From positions 1-52,877 of the forward strand of contig JABGRN010000021.1 of the NCBI GenBank assembly GCA_018648265.1: 52,877 nt of DNA, written 5' to 3'. Every line of letters begins with the position of its first letter. The first letter of the stretch is position 1. Of the stretch, positions 34,299 to 44,176 are shown piece after piece. The position numbers were made by a program, and so were the translations under genes. The stretch is from Prolixibacteraceae bacterium (GTDB lineage: Bacteria; Bacteroidota; Bacteroidia; Bacteroidales; Prolixibacteraceae). Below the pieces are notes generated by a model. The model had not been told where the DNA came from, made no database searches, and was given only the letters and a program-made list of their open reading frames with translations.

Positions 34299-35540
34299 AT
34301 GACTTACGAAGATTTTACAAATCAACCTGAATTTCGGCAAATGCTTATAGATGCTGAGAATTTAAAAGGAAAAATATTTTCTGATGTAATTGATGGTGAA
34401 GGCAACCAGTACGTTGATCTGGTACAAGAAGGAGGGGGAGTTTTGGGAATAGCACTTGTTGGTTATACCTACATTTTGGAAACTGCGGGAATCCGTTTTT
34501 TTCACCTGGCAGGAACTTCGGCAGGTGCAATTAATACACTTGTATTGGCTGGAATTGATAGCATTGACAAAGCAAAATCGGAACAAGTTTTAGATATTCT
34601 TGCAAAACAGGATTTATTCGATTTTGTGGATGGCGACCCTGTATTGAAAGGTATAATCCAGAAAGTGATTGACGGTACTCCCTTTAAAAAGGTTTTGGGG
34701 AAATTAATGTGGAATTACAAAAAAGTAAAAAAAGCATTGTTTGTAAATCTTGGTTTGAATCCCGGGAAAGAATTTGAAAAGTGGATTGAAAAAGTGTTGT
34801 TAGAATCCCCAAACCAAATTACAAGCATTGGCGAACTTATCAAGAAACGTGGAAAAGCATACTTTCCTGCCGGATTGAAACACCGCATTTCGGGAGAGCC
34901 CTTAACCGACGATTATTCTCACATGCATATTATTACAGCCGATGTGACTACACAAACCAAAGTACAGTTCCCAAAAATGGCACATTTATATTGGGGAGAA
35001 AAAATGTGGACAGAGTCGCCGGCCAAAATGGTGCGGGCTTCAATGTCTGTTCCCTTCTTTTTTGTTCCGTTCGAAATTGACAATATTCCGGGAGGTGGCG
35101 AACCTGCAAATAAAGCCTGGATTGATTCTGCAAATTTTCACGGGCCAATTCCCAAAAAAGTAAAATTTGTTGACGGGGGAATGATTTCCAATTTCCCAAT
35201 AAACGTATTTCATTCAAAAACCGGGGCAACACCTCGCAAACCCACATTCGGTGTTAAACTAAGTTCGTATCGCGAAGAATGTGCTGATGTTGACGATTTA
35301 GGTGGCTTGATGGGATCGATGATAAACACAATGCGTCACGATTCTGACAATGAATTTTTAATTCAAAACCCAGACTTTAAAAAACTGATTTGTTTTATCG
35401 ATGCCGATAAAGATTTTAATTGGTTGAATTTTAAAATGAGCAATGAAAAGAAAAAGAAACTTTTCCTTTTAGGTGCAAAAAAAGCCATTGATTTTATTAA
35501 TACTTTCGATTGGGAAAGTTACAAAAAGGTACGCTCCTGA
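34299..35540 (+). CDS. Patatin-like phospholipase
   Basis: A 413-residue protein without a signal peptide. The patatin catalytic elements are all present: the glycine-rich oxyanion loop EGGGVLG (44-50), the nucleophile elbow G72-T-Ser74-A-G76, and the catalytic Asp292 in VDGGMISNFP. Patatins are Ser-Asp dyad lipid acyl hydrolases. A long insertion between residues 90 and 290 and a Lys-rich C-terminus are not diagnostic. It follows the radical SAM gene with an 86-bp gap, so it is probably separately transcribed. No CD-NTase or cyclase is adjacent, so there is no sign of a CBASS defence effector. Likely a cytoplasmic or membrane-associated lipase of unknown substrate. Confidence 0.88.
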   Translation: MTYEDFTNQPEFRQMLIDAENLKGKIFSDVIDGEGNQYVDLVQEGGGVLGIALVGYTYILETAGIRFFHLAGTSAGAINTLVLAGIDSIDKAKSEQVLDILAKQDLFDFVDGDPVLKGIIQKVIDGTPFKKVLGKLMWNYKKVKKALFVNLGLNPGKEFEKWIEKVLLESPNQITSIGELIKKRGKAYFPAGLKHRISGEPLTDDYSHMHIITADVTTQTKVQFPKMAHLYWGEKMWTESPAKMVRASMSVPFFFVPFEIDNIPGGGEPANKAWIDSANFHGPIPKKVKFVDGGMISNFPINVFHSKTGATPRKPTFGVKLSSYREECADVDDLGGLMGSMINTMRHDSDNEFLIQNPDFKKLICFIDADKDFNWLNFKMSNEKKKKLFLLGAKKAIDFINTFDWESYKKVRS

Positions 35541-35720
35541 CAAGAAATCAGATAACTTCAACTGAATGTAAACATTTTAGCTACTTTTGAAGCATCAAAA
35601 AATGTAACTGATTTTTATGAAACGAACATAAAAATTATTCGCTTTGCTTTCCATAAAAGGATGCCAATAATTTTAATCGCGAGTTACATACTTAACTTTA
35701 GAGATTTAATTTATATATGT

Positions 35721-36968
35721 ATGAAATTTACTGAATTAGGAATACACGACGATCTGCTTGATGCCATTTCGTACATGGGTTTTGATAACGCCACACCAAT
35801 TCAAGAAAAGGCAATTCCGGAAATACTGGCTGGCAAAGATTTAATTGCCTGCGCTCAAACCGGAACTGGGAAAACGGCTGCTTTTTTGTTGCCCATCCTC
35901 GATTTACTTGCCGATTTGCAGGGAGGAGAAACAACAACTTTAATTATTGTTCCCACGCGCGAACTGGCAATGCAAATCGACCAGCAGGTGCAGGGTGTTG
36001 GGTATGTGCTGGGAATTCATTCCATTGCAATTTACGGCGGGGGCGATGGCGATAATTGGGGACAACAAAAACTTGCGCTCACACAAGGAGCAGACATTGT
36101 TGTTGCCACCCCCGGAAAACTCATTTCGCATTTAAATTTGGGGTACGTAAAATTCGATACCATAAAATTTCTTATTCTCGACGAAGCAGACAGAATGCTG
36201 GACATTGGATTTTATGACGATATCATAAAAATTATTTCTTTCCTTCCTAAAAAGCGACAGACGCTGATGTTCAGCGCAACGATGGCACCTAAAATAAGAA
36301 CACTCACTTCAAGGATCCTGGTTGATCCGGTTGAAATAAATATTGCCATGTCGAAACCTGCCGAAGGAGTTTTGCAGGCAGCTTATCTTTGTTATAACAA
36401 TCAAAAAAACGATCTAATAAACCAGCTCATTTCCGACAAACCTGATTATTCAAGTATCCTGATTTTCTGCTCCACAAAAAAGAAAGTAACAGAGTTAGCC
36501 CGCTCATTAAAAAAGAACAAATTTCAGGCAGAGCCAATTTCGTCCGATTTAGAACAAGATAAGCGGGAAGAAGTTTTACAGGGGTTCAAATCGAAAAGGA
36601 CACGAATACTGGTAGCCACGGATGTAATGAGCCGGGGAATCGATATAAAAGATATTAACCTGATAATTAATTTCGATGTCCCTCAGGATGCTGAAGATTA
36701 TGTTCACCGGGTAGGCCGAACAGCCCGGGCCGATGCAACTGGTGTGGCACTGACGTTGGTAAATGAAGACGACATGTATAAATTTCACCAGATTGAACAA
36801 TTAATCGAAAAGGAAGTTTTTAAAATCCCAATGCCTGCACGTTTAGGCGAAGGACCCGAATGGAAAATATCTGGTTTAAACCGTAATCCACGAAAAGGGA
36901 ATTTTAATAAAAGGAAAAAGGGAGGTAAACAGGGAAACTACAACAAAAACTTCAGGAAAAAATTTTAA
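35721..36968 (+). CDS. DEAD-box ATP-dependent RNA helicase
   Basis: A protein of 415 residues from the ATG at 35721; the frame is open 60 bp further upstream, but that extension encodes a hydrophobic stretch atypical of the family. Motifs in order are the Q motif (FDNATPIQEKAIP), Walker A AQTGTGKT (45-52), PTRELA, DEAD (154-157), SAT, a C-terminal RecA domain with RGIDI and HRVGRTAR, then a Lys/Arg/Asn-rich tail (RKGNFNKRKKGGK). It is a RhlE-type helicase expected to remodel RNA in ribosome assembly or decay, often important in the cold. The long untranslated gap before it (180 bp) could carry cold-responsive control, but nothing specific is seen. Confidence 0.93.
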   Translation: MKFTELGIHDDLLDAISYMGFDNATPIQEKAIPEILAGKDLIACAQTGTGKTAAFLLPILDLLADLQGGETTTLIIVPTRELAMQIDQQVQGVGYVLGIHSIAIYGGGDGDNWGQQKLALTQGADIVVATPGKLISHLNLGYVKFDTIKFLILDEADRMLDIGFYDDIIKIISFLPKKRQTLMFSATMAPKIRTLTSRILVDPVEINIAMSKPAEGVLQAAYLCYNNQKNDLINQLISDKPDYSSILIFCSTKKKVTELARSLKKNKFQAEPISSDLEQDKREEVLQGFKSKRTRILVATDVMSRGIDIKDINLIINFDVPQDAEDYVHRVGRTARADATGVALTLVNEDDMYKFHQIEQLIEKEVFKIPMPARLGEGPEWKISGLNRNPRKGNFNKRKKGGKQGNYNKNFRKKF

Positions 36969-37055
36969 TTATTATTATTGCGAACATGTGGCTGAGATAA
37001 AAAAAATCCTTAACTTTTGAAATAATTATATAGTGTCAAACTTAATTTTAAAATT

Positions 37056-37937
37056 ATGAAAACGACAATAACTTTTTTATTGCTTATTTTTTTTCTTTTG
37101 GCAAGCCATATTTTACAGGCACAAACTAAACAGGACACTTCAATTATAAGGGTTGAAACCAATGACGGGAACTGGTTTATGGGAGAAATAGTTGGTGAAG
37201 ACTCATTAAAACTAGTATTAAAAACAGAAAAATTAGGTGAAATTTCTATTTCCAAAAACGATATTAAATTTCGGGAGAAGGTAAATGTCCAACAAATAAA
37301 AGATGGGAAATTATGGTTCGACAATCCGCAGGCAACACGGTATTTTTGGGCACCAAATGGTTATGGTTTAAAAAAAGGAGAAGGATACTACCAAAATATT
37401 TATGTGCTTTGGAACCAATTTGCCGTTGGAGTTACCGATAATTTTTCGATTGGAGGCGGGGTAATTCCACTATTTTTATTTGCTGGTGGGCCAACCCCCG
37501 TTTTTATCACCCCAAAATTTTCGATTCCCATTGAAAAAGACAAATTCAATATTGGCGGGGGTGCTTTGTTGGGAACTGTTTTAGGAGAACCAGATACCGG
37601 GTTTGGGATTGTTTATGGGCTTTCAACTTATGGGACACGCGATAATAATGTGAGTTTAAGCCTTGGTTATGGTTTTGCAGCAGGCGAATGGGCAAAGTCG
37701 CCATTAATTAATTTTAGCGGATTATTCCGGGTTTCTAGCCGTGGCTATTTTATTACCGAAAACTATTACATAAACGTTGACGGTTACGGGCTTGGAGTAA
37801 TTGGACTGGGGGGAAGATGGATAATCAGAAAAGCCGCTCTCGACTTTATTCTTGCAATCCCGGTGGCAGAGGATATGGATGTTTTTATTGCTGCACCTTT
37901 GATAGGTTTTACAATTCCTTTTGGTAATTCGAATTAA
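37056..37937 (+). CDS. Exported beta-rich outer-membrane protein of unknown function
   Basis: A 293-residue protein with a signal peptide ending LQAQ (about residue 22). Residues 28-75 form a small beta domain (IIRVETNDGNWFMGEIVGED.. then LGEISISKNDI) that resembles an LSm/SH3-like barrel, and residues 100-290 are alternating hydrophobic/aromatic strands with Gly-rich turns (FSIGGGVIPLF, NIGGGALLG, LGYGFAAGEW), consistent with an 8-10-strand outer-membrane barrel. I do not recognise a named family. It is followed 44 bp later by the GH67-like lipoprotein gene. Confidence 0.75.
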   Translation: MKTTITFLLLIFFLLASHILQAQTKQDTSIIRVETNDGNWFMGEIVGEDSLKLVLKTEKLGEISISKNDIKFREKVNVQQIKDGKLWFDNPQATRYFWAPNGYGLKKGEGYYQNIYVLWNQFAVGVTDNFSIGGGVIPLFLFAGGPTPVFITPKFSIPIEKDKFNIGGGALLGTVLGEPDTGFGIVYGLSTYGTRDNNVSLSLGYGFAAGEWAKSPLINFSGLFRVSSRGYFITENYYINVDGYGLGVIGLGGRWIIRKAALDFILAIPVAEDMDVFIAAPLIGFTIPFGNSN

Positions 37938-37981
37938 AAAGAAATTTGCTATTTTAGGACTTCCAACATTTATCTAATCGT

Positions 37982-39718
37982 ATGATAAAATCACATCAAT
38001 TAATTATTGTGGTTTTGTTGTTTTTTGGCCAAAGCTGCGAACATCAAAATCAAAATGAAGAAAAAATAAAAATACGTGGCTGGAATATTTTAACAGATCA
38101 TACAACTACTGCTCTAAAAACTATTGAAGTCAGCAAAAACTATGAAGTTAACCACTTGCAACTTTCACACGAAATTTGCCACGATTTAAAAGATGTTAAA
38201 CACCAATGGAACCGTAACATTGTTAATAACCTGACAACAAAAGCACATAAAGCTGGAATTCCTGAAGTAGTGGTTTGGGATCATGCCTTGTATAATCTTG
38301 ATTACTACCCCGACCGTTTCAAAATAAAAGAAAGTGGTTTGCTCAATCTCGATAATCCTGAATTCTGGCTTTGGTTTAAAACCGACTACCGAAAAATGCT
38401 CGACAAAATACCTGAAGTAAATGGTATCGTTTTAACATTTATTGAAACAGGTGCAAGAGTTGAAAACCAACATTCCGAAATCTTAAAAACACCACAAGAA
38501 AAACTGGCAGCTCTTGTCGATTCGGTGGCATCTGTGATTGTAAACGAGCGAAACCTGAAATTGTACATTCGCAGTTTTATGTACAATCGCGACGAGCTAA
38601 AGAATTTAATGCAGTGTTTTGGATTGATAAAATGCCCCGATATTGTTGTAATGGCAAAGGAAACGCCACACGATTTTTTCGTGACCCACCCGGTTTCGTG
38701 GTGGATTGAGGATATTCCATTTCCAGTAATTATAGAATTTGATTGCGCTCACGAGTTTAACGGACAGGGAATTGTTGCCAGCATTTTCCCCGAAACACAT
38801 TTAAAACGATGGAAACATTATCAAAAATTACCAAATGTAATTGGCTATTCCATTCGTACCGACCGTTATGGAAAAACCTCCATTCTAGGAACCCCATCCG
38901 AAATAAATCTTTTCGCCGTTCACGAATCAACAAAAAACCCTGAAATAAAAGTTGACGAAATAATTGAAAAATTTATTGCTGAAAAATACGATTCAGCGGC
39001 AATTCCGACTCTAAAACCGGTTTTTGAAAAGGCCCCTGAAATAATTTTATCATCGTTTTATACCCTTGGGTTAAACACAACAAATCACTCAAAACTCGAT
39101 TTTGATTATCGCTCAATTTACACTCGCCATGTTTCAGGTCGCTGGATGGACAAACCGGAAATCCAGATCGATCACGGTGTGAACAAAGAATTTCATTATT
39201 GGACTGATATTGTCAACCATCTGGCGCCTGCCAATCGAAAGCTTGCTGAAGGTGTGAACCTGAAAGAGTTGGGAGAGGTTTTTGAAAACCAGTGGATTCA
39301 GCCGGAAGAGTTAATGGATACAATTTTTCTTAGTTATGTTCTAACAGAAAAAGAGTTTGGTGTGAGTTTGGCAAAAGAAGCAATTTCAATAGTCAACTCA
39401 GCGAAGCCATTTTGTTCGGATTCAAAAAAATTCAATATTATTTTCCACACTTTCAATCGTACTTTAATGAGTGCAAAATTACGGAAAGCTTATGCACAGG
39501 TTTATTATTCACAACGAATCTGGAATCGCGGTTTAGAATTTCAAAACGAAAAATTATTAATGCTCATTGAACAAGGTATCGAAGAAATGAAATTGATTTC
39601 GGAAGAAATGAAATTATACCGTAGAAAAGGATCGGTTGGCCAATACAATTGGGTTAAAGATGCCGATATTGCAATTGAATTAATTAATGAAATAGAAAAT
39701 TCTAATATTTTACCGTAA
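37982..39718 (+). CDS. Lipoprotein with alpha-glucuronidase-like (GH67-type) TIM barrel
   Basis: A 578-residue protein with a hydrophobic N-terminus ending FGQSC (Cys19), a non-classical lipobox acceptable in Bacteroidota. The central region (about 30-330) looks like a TIM barrel: EVNHLQLSHEICHDL, PEVVVWDHALYNLDYYP, GIVLTFIETGARVE, and PVIIEFDCAHEFNGQGIVASIFPE. The last, with IGYSIRTDRYG, recalls the EFQITQEYLGQ segment of GH67 alpha-glucuronidases. The C-terminal 200 residues are helical, as in GH67. Conserved acidic residues in FIETG and EFDCAHEF are candidate catalytic ones. Substrate unconfirmed; glucuronosyl-glycan side chains are plausible. Ten bases separate it from the next gene. Confidence 0.6.
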   Translation: MIKSHQLIIVVLLFFGQSCEHQNQNEEKIKIRGWNILTDHTTTALKTIEVSKNYEVNHLQLSHEICHDLKDVKHQWNRNIVNNLTTKAHKAGIPEVVVWDHALYNLDYYPDRFKIKESGLLNLDNPEFWLWFKTDYRKMLDKIPEVNGIVLTFIETGARVENQHSEILKTPQEKLAALVDSVASVIVNERNLKLYIRSFMYNRDELKNLMQCFGLIKCPDIVVMAKETPHDFFVTHPVSWWIEDIPFPVIIEFDCAHEFNGQGIVASIFPETHLKRWKHYQKLPNVIGYSIRTDRYGKTSILGTPSEINLFAVHESTKNPEIKVDEIIEKFIAEKYDSAAIPTLKPVFEKAPEIILSSFYTLGLNTTNHSKLDFDYRSIYTRHVSGRWMDKPEIQIDHGVNKEFHYWTDIVNHLAPANRKLAEGVNLKELGEVFENQWIQPEELMDTIFLSYVLTEKEFGVSLAKEAISIVNSAKPFCSDSKKFNIIFHTFNRTLMSAKLRKAYAQVYYSQRIWNRGLEFQNEKLLMLIEQGIEEMKLISEEMKLYRRKGSVGQYNWVKDADIAIELINEIENSNILP

Positions 39719-39727
39719 AAAACAAAA

Positions 39728-40261
39728 ATGAAATTCACAAAAATTTTAACATTATTTACCCTCTTATTTTCAACTACTTTTCTGTTCGCCCAGGAAAACC
39801 CACTCGAAAAATTTAATACACTTATTGGAAAATGGGAAGGTGGAGGTTCTGGTTTCAGTTCTTCAAAATCAGTGATTCAATCGGAATTTAACTGGATAAT
39901 GAAGAATACATTTATTGAAGTAAAAAACCGTTCCGAATTTGAACCAACTCCACAACAACCAGAAGGGGAAATTCACGAAGATTATGGAATAATAAGTTTC
40001 GACAAGGCACGTAAAATTTTTGTTTTTCGTCAATTTCATGTCGAGGGTTTTATAAATCAATATATTCTAAACGATTCTGTTTCCAGCGAATCGACATTTA
40101 TTTTTGAGTCCGAAAGTATTGAAAATTTTGTTCCCGGAGGAACTGCCCGTTTTACAATCAACATTAAAAACGAATCTGAAATCGAAACTATTTTCGATGT
40201 TGGTTTCCCCGGAAAGGAAATGTCTTGTTTTGGAAATAACAAGTTGAAAAAACTAAAATAA
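39728..40261 (+). CDS. Secreted DUF1579/nitrobindin-like beta-barrel protein
   Basis: A 177-residue protein with a signal peptide ending LFAQ (about residue 22). The mature part opens with LEKFNTLIGKWEGGGSG, the short W-x-G strand that starts DUF1579 and related ten-strand barrels, and continues as antiparallel strands (FNWIMKNTFIEVKNRSEF, DYGIISFDKARKIFVFRQFHVEG). These barrels bind hydrophobic ligands or heme; the heme-ligand His of nitrobindins is not clearly present. Co-transcribed with the GH67-like gene by its 9-bp spacing. Confidence 0.78.
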   Translation: MKFTKILTLFTLLFSTTFLFAQENPLEKFNTLIGKWEGGGSGFSSSKSVIQSEFNWIMKNTFIEVKNRSEFEPTPQQPEGEIHEDYGIISFDKARKIFVFRQFHVEGFINQYILNDSVSSESTFIFESESIENFVPGGTARFTINIKNESEIETIFDVGFPGKEMSCFGNNKLKKLK

Positions 40262-40358
40262 TTTTTATCTGCAATTTAGATGCTCTCCTTCCAAAAAGAA
40301 TTTGTTAAATTGAATATGGCGGATTGGTTGTTATTCTCAAGATGAATAAAAAAAAAGA

Positions 40359-40366
40359 TACTTTTG
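40359..40366 (+). promoter_or_regulatory. Candidate -7 box (TACTTTTG) for gpmI
   Basis: Perfect TAnnTTTG match 39 bp before the gpmI ATG. No -33 TTTG at a suitable distance. Confidence 0.4.
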
Positions 40367-40405
40367 CCTGTTCAAATTAATAAAATTAAACAACAATAAT
40401 ACAGG

Positions 40406-41935
40406 ATGGACAAGATACAAAAAACGCTGTTAATGATCCTCGACGGTTGGGGAATTGGGAATGGGACAAAAAGCGATATAATTGCAACTGCCCCAACTCC
40501 TTTTATTGATTCACTAATGAAAGATTACCCGCATTCGCAATTGCTTGCATCGGGCGAAAATGTGGGGTTACCCGATGGGCAAATGGGGAATTCTGAAGTT
40601 GGGCACCTTAGTATTGGTGCTGGCCGCGTATTGTACCAGGATATGGTGAAGATTACAAAATCAATTCGCGATAAATCGTTGTGGGAAAATCAGCAAATTG
40701 TTGAAGCATATTCGTACGCCAAAGAAAACAATAAAAAGGTGCATTTGGTTGGTTTAATTGGCCCGGGAGGGGTACACGCTCTTAGTACCCACATGGTGGC
40801 ACTTTGCCAGATTGCTACAGATATGGGATTAAACGACATATTTGTACATGGGTTAACCGATGGCCGCGATACCGACCCTCGTTCGGGCCATGGTTTTTTA
40901 GAAACCGATTTAAAAGCACTGGAAAGTACAAATGCACGATTTGCTTCAATAATTGGCCGCTATTATGGAATGGACCGGGATAAAAATTACGACCGCCTTA
41001 AATTAGCATACGATCTGTACACAAAAGGAAAAGGTGAAAAATCTACCGATTTGCTGGCAACAGTTCAGGCTTCATACAATAACGGGGTAACCGATGAGTT
41101 TTTGAAACCAATTGTAATGGTCGATGAAAAAGGTAGCCAGATCGGTAAATTTGAAAATGGAGACGTTGTAATTTGTTTTAATTTCCGCACCGACAGGTTA
41201 CGTCAAACAACCATTGCTTTTACCCAGGAAAATCTTCCCGAATTTGGTATGCACACTATGGATTTGAAATGGTTTACCCTTACAAATTATAAAGCCGATT
41301 TTAAGGGAATTAACGTTATTTTCGACAAAGAGAATGTTTCAAATACTATGGGTGATGTAATTTCGAAAGCAGGATTGAAACAAATCAGGATTGCCGAGAC
41401 CGAAAAATATGCCCATGTTACTTTCTTTTTCAGTGGTGGCCGTGAAGATGAATTTGAAGGTGAAACCAGAATATTGATTCCATCGCCAAAAGTTGCTACT
41501 TACGATTTACAGCCCGAAATGTCGGCACCAAAAGTAAAGGAAGCGATTGTGCCAAAATTAAAAAACGGTGAAGCTGATTTTGTTTGCCTGAATTTTGCCA
41601 ACGGTGACATGGTTGGGCATACCGGAGTTTACGAGGCCATTTACAAAGCCGTTGTTGCGGTTGACCGGTGTGTGAAAGATGTTGTGGAAGCTGCTCTGGA
41701 AGGGGATTATAATGTTATGATTATTGCCGACCATGGAAATGCAGACTATGTTATTAATGAAGATGGTTCGGAAAATACAGCACACTCGCTGAATCCTGTT
41801 CCCTGTATTTTTATCAATAACAAAAAAATTATTCAACTTGAAAACGGGATTTTAGCAGATGTTGCCCCTACACTGATTTCTGTAATGGGATTGGAAATTC
41901 CCAAAGAAATGACGGGTAAAAATTTGATAAAATAA
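40406..41935 (+). CDS. gpmI: 2,3-bisphosphoglycerate-independent phosphoglycerate mutase
   Basis: A 509-residue metal-dependent phosphoglycerate mutase of the alkaline-phosphatase superfamily, interconverting 3- and 2-phosphoglycerate in glycolysis. The N-terminal metal site is ILDGWG (11-16), the phosphorylated Ser63 is in MGNSEVGH, and FVHGLTDGRDTDP, GRYYGMDRD, FNFRTDR and the C-terminal IADHGNAD metal motif are all present. Full length and expected to be functional. Typical of Bacteroidota that use the cofactor-independent enzyme. Confidence 0.96.
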   Translation: MDKIQKTLLMILDGWGIGNGTKSDIIATAPTPFIDSLMKDYPHSQLLASGENVGLPDGQMGNSEVGHLSIGAGRVLYQDMVKITKSIRDKSLWENQQIVEAYSYAKENNKKVHLVGLIGPGGVHALSTHMVALCQIATDMGLNDIFVHGLTDGRDTDPRSGHGFLETDLKALESTNARFASIIGRYYGMDRDKNYDRLKLAYDLYTKGKGEKSTDLLATVQASYNNGVTDEFLKPIVMVDEKGSQIGKFENGDVVICFNFRTDRLRQTTIAFTQENLPEFGMHTMDLKWFTLTNYKADFKGINVIFDKENVSNTMGDVISKAGLKQIRIAETEKYAHVTFFFSGGREDEFEGETRILIPSPKVATYDLQPEMSAPKVKEAIVPKLKNGEADFVCLNFANGDMVGHTGVYEAIYKAVVAVDRCVKDVVEAALEGDYNVMIIADHGNADYVINEDGSENTAHSLNPVPCIFINNKKIIQLENGILADVAPTLISVMGLEIPKEMTGKNLIK

Positions 41936-42027
41936 TCCTTTTATTATACTTGCGAGGGAAAGAAATTTGGGCATTATAAAATGTTGTTCCAACTCGCAGA
42001 GAATGATAAATTGATAATAAAATAAAA

Positions 42028-42597
42028 ATGGTCGAAATCGGACGTACAATAATCAGCCGCGATATTTTTGAAAAACATTTTCTTTGCGACCTGTCAAAAT
42101 GTAAAGGTGCGTGCTGTGTTGAAGGAGATTCGGGCGCCCCGCTAACAGAAGAAGAAGCAAAAATTATTGCGCGCGACTACCCTCACTTTCAGAATTATAT
42201 TTCTGGCAAACATCGAAGGGAAATCGAAAAACATGGATTTTCGATTATCGACAGCGATGGCGATTTGGTTACTCCATTAGTAAACAACAAACAGTGTGTT
42301 TACTCTTTTTACGATAAAAAGAAAATATTAAAGTGTAGTATTGAGAAAGCCTTTTTTGAAGGCAAAATCAAATTCAAAAAGCCAGTTTCATGTCATCTTT
42401 TTCCTATTAGGGTTACAGAATACAAACGTTTCGATGCCATAAATTACGAGGAACTTGACATTTGTAAACCGGGTCGGGCTTGCGGGCAATCGGAACAACT
42501 TCCGATGTATAAATTTTTAAAAGAACCACTTATTAAAAAATACGGTGAAGAGTGGTATAAAGAAGTTGAAATTGCTGCCGGTTATTTAATAAAATGA
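42028..42597 (+). CDS. DUF3109 family cysteine-rich protein
   Basis: A 189-residue cytoplasmic protein. Nine or more cysteines lie in the pattern CDLSKCKGACC (20-30), NKQCVYS, LKCSIEKAF, SCHLFPIR and CKPGRACGQ. The spacing resembles the YkgJ-type zinc/iron-binding cysteine cluster, and the whole matches the Bacteroidota DUF3109 family. The cysteines probably bind zinc or an iron-sulfur cluster. It lies between gpmI and ribBA without a tight operon to either, so context gives little. Function unknown. Confidence 0.85.
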   Translation: MVEIGRTIISRDIFEKHFLCDLSKCKGACCVEGDSGAPLTEEEAKIIARDYPHFQNYISGKHRREIEKHGFSIIDSDGDLVTPLVNNKQCVYSFYDKKKILKCSIEKAFFEGKIKFKKPVSCHLFPIRVTEYKRFDAINYEELDICKPGRACGQSEQLPMYKFLKEPLIKKYGEEWYKEVEIAAGYLIK

Positions 42598-42610
42598 TGG
42601 TTTAATTTTT

Positions 42611-42651
42611 AGGGGCAATTAATAGTACCCGTTTTTAATCTGTTAGCCCCT
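42611..42651 (+). terminator. Weak hairpin after DUF3109
   Basis: AGGGGC (42611-42616) can pair with GCCCCT (42646-42651) around a 29-base loop. No T-run follows at once, so this is at best a weak terminator. Confidence 0.25.
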
Positions 42652-42755
42652 TAATGAAATACTTTTTCGATCATTTTTTTCCTTATTACGATTAATGAAA
42701 GGTTATTTAACCACTGACTAATTGCCCGCATTACTTCACATTCGAATATTTAATG

Positions 42756-42763
42756 TAATTTTG
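42756..42763 (+). promoter_or_regulatory. Candidate -7 box (TAATTTTG) for ribBA
   Basis: Perfect TAnnTTTG match 24 bp before the ribBA ATG. There is no room for an FMN riboswitch between it and the start codon. Confidence 0.4.
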
Positions 42764-42787
42764 TGCTGATTTTTAAAGAGCTTTTGC

Positions 42788-44014
42788 ATGACTGAAATTA
42801 AGCTGAATACAATTCCTGAAGCCATTTCCGCAATTAAAAAGGGCGAATTGGTAATTGTTGTTGACGATGAGGACAGGGAGAATGAGGGGGATTTTATTGT
42901 TGCTTCAGAATTAATTACTCCTGAGATAATCAATTTTATGTCTATCCAGGGACGAGGATTAATTTGTGTTGCATTAACCGAAATGCGGTGCGAAGAATTG
43001 AGCCTGGAATTAATGGTAGGTAAAAATACATCGTCGCACGAAACACAATTTACGGTTTCTGTTGACGCAATTGATCCTGAAGTTACCACAGGAATTTCAG
43101 CTAAAGACAGGGCAATTACTATAAAAATGTTGGTTGACCAAAAAACCAAACCGGGCGATTTGGGGCGTCCCGGACATATCTTTCCATTAAAAGCAAAAAA
43201 CCGAGGGGTACTTCGAAGAAGTGGGCATACTGAAGCTGCCGTTGATTTGGCCCGCTTGGCAGGATTGTATCCATCAGGCGTTTTAGTGGAAATAATGAAT
43301 GACGATGGAACAATGGCACGTTTGCCACAACTGGCGGAAATAGCAAAGAAATTCGACCTTAAGATAGTTACTATAAAAGACCTGATTTCATTTTCACTTC
43401 AAAAGGAAAGTTTAATCGAGCGGGGTGAAGAAGTGGTTTTACCAACCCGTTGGGGAGATTTTAGAATTGTTCCGTTCAGGCAAAAATCAAATGGTGTGGA
43501 ACATGTTGCCCTTATCAAAGGTAGTTGGCATGCAAATGAACCTGTTTTAGCGAGGGTGCATTCATCGTGCATGACAGGCGATATTTTTGGATCGCTGCGT
43601 TGCGAATGTGGCGACCAGTTGCATAAATCGATGGAACTTGTTGAAAAAGAAGGGAAAGGTGTAATTGTTTATATGATGCAAGAGGGACGTGGAATTGGAT
43701 TGTTAAATAAAATTGCAGCATATAAATTGCAAGATCAAGGCCTGGATACTATTGATGCAAATCTTCATCTCGGATTTAAAGCCGATGAACGTGACTATGG
43801 AGTAGGGGCACAAATTTTATCTAATCTTGGTATAACAAAAATGAAATTGTTAACAAATAACCCGGTAAAAAGGGTTGGCCTGGAAGGTTTTGGTTTGGAG
43901 GTTGTAGAAATAATCCCTTTGGAAGTTGAACCCAACGAACATAACCAAAAATACATGAAAACCAAACGCGACCGCATGGGACATCACCTTAAAGGATTTA
44001 ATTACGATTTGTAA
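42788..44014 (+). CDS. ribBA: Bifunctional DHBP synthase / GTP cyclohydrolase II
   Basis: A 408-residue two-domain riboflavin-synthesis enzyme. The N-terminal domain (about 1-205) makes 3,4-dihydroxy-2-butanone 4-phosphate: [36 protein letters not shown] and [14 protein letters not shown] carry the metal and substrate residues. The C-terminal domain (about 210-408) is GTP cyclohydrolase [24 protein letters not shown] with the three zinc cysteines and [11 protein letters not shown] with the catalytic Arg. Both domains look intact, so both activities are expected. The later rib genes are not in the window. Confidence 0.96.
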   Translation: MTEIKLNTIPEAISAIKKGELVIVVDDEDRENEGDFIVASELITPEIINFMSIQGRGLICVALTEMRCEELSLELMVGKNTSSHETQFTVSVDAIDPEVTTGISAKDRAITIKMLVDQKTKPGDLGRPGHIFPLKAKNRGVLRRSGHTEAAVDLARLAGLYPSGVLVEIMNDDGTMARLPQLAEIAKKFDLKIVTIKDLISFSLQKESLIERGEEVVLPTRWGDFRIVPFRQKSNGVEHVALIKGSWHANEPVLARVHSSCMTGDIFGSLRCECGDQLHKSMELVEKEGKGVIVYMMQEGRGIGLLNKIAAYKLQDQGLDTIDANLHLGFKADERDYGVGAQILSNLGITKMKLLTNNPVKRVGLEGFGLEVVEIIPLEVEPNEHNQKYMKTKRDRMGHHLKGFNYDL

Positions 44015-44125
44015 CCTTTAAGAAAGGTATGAACGTTTAACCCCGGCAAATTTTCAAAAATAAAATATTGGCTGTTTTTCGTGATATTCATTTAAGCATT
44101 TAAATTTTAATTTGTTATTGTGTTG

Positions 44126-44158
44126 TTTGAATTATCTTACAACTATTCATTAGTTTTG
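44126..44158 (+). promoter_or_regulatory. Candidate promoter for the sulfatase operon
   Basis: TTTG (44126-44129), a 21-bp spacer and TAGTTTTG (44151-44158) match the Bacteroidota -33/-7 consensus in both boxes. The predicted start is about 10 bp before the first ATG (44177). No comparable site was seen in the gaps of the next four genes, which supports one operon to 51102. Confidence 0.5.
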
Positions 44159-44176
44159 TAAGCAATACAATAACAA

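Noticed and set aside
34299-35540. Patatin as a CBASS defence effector
   Set aside because: No CD-NTase or other CBASS gene is adjacent; neighbours are an AmrS-type enzyme and a DEAD-box helicase.
42598-42787. FMN riboswitch upstream of ribBA
   Set aside because: AGGGGC and GCCCCT segments are present, but the conserved RFN core sequences are absent and the promoter-like box lies between the hairpin and the gene.
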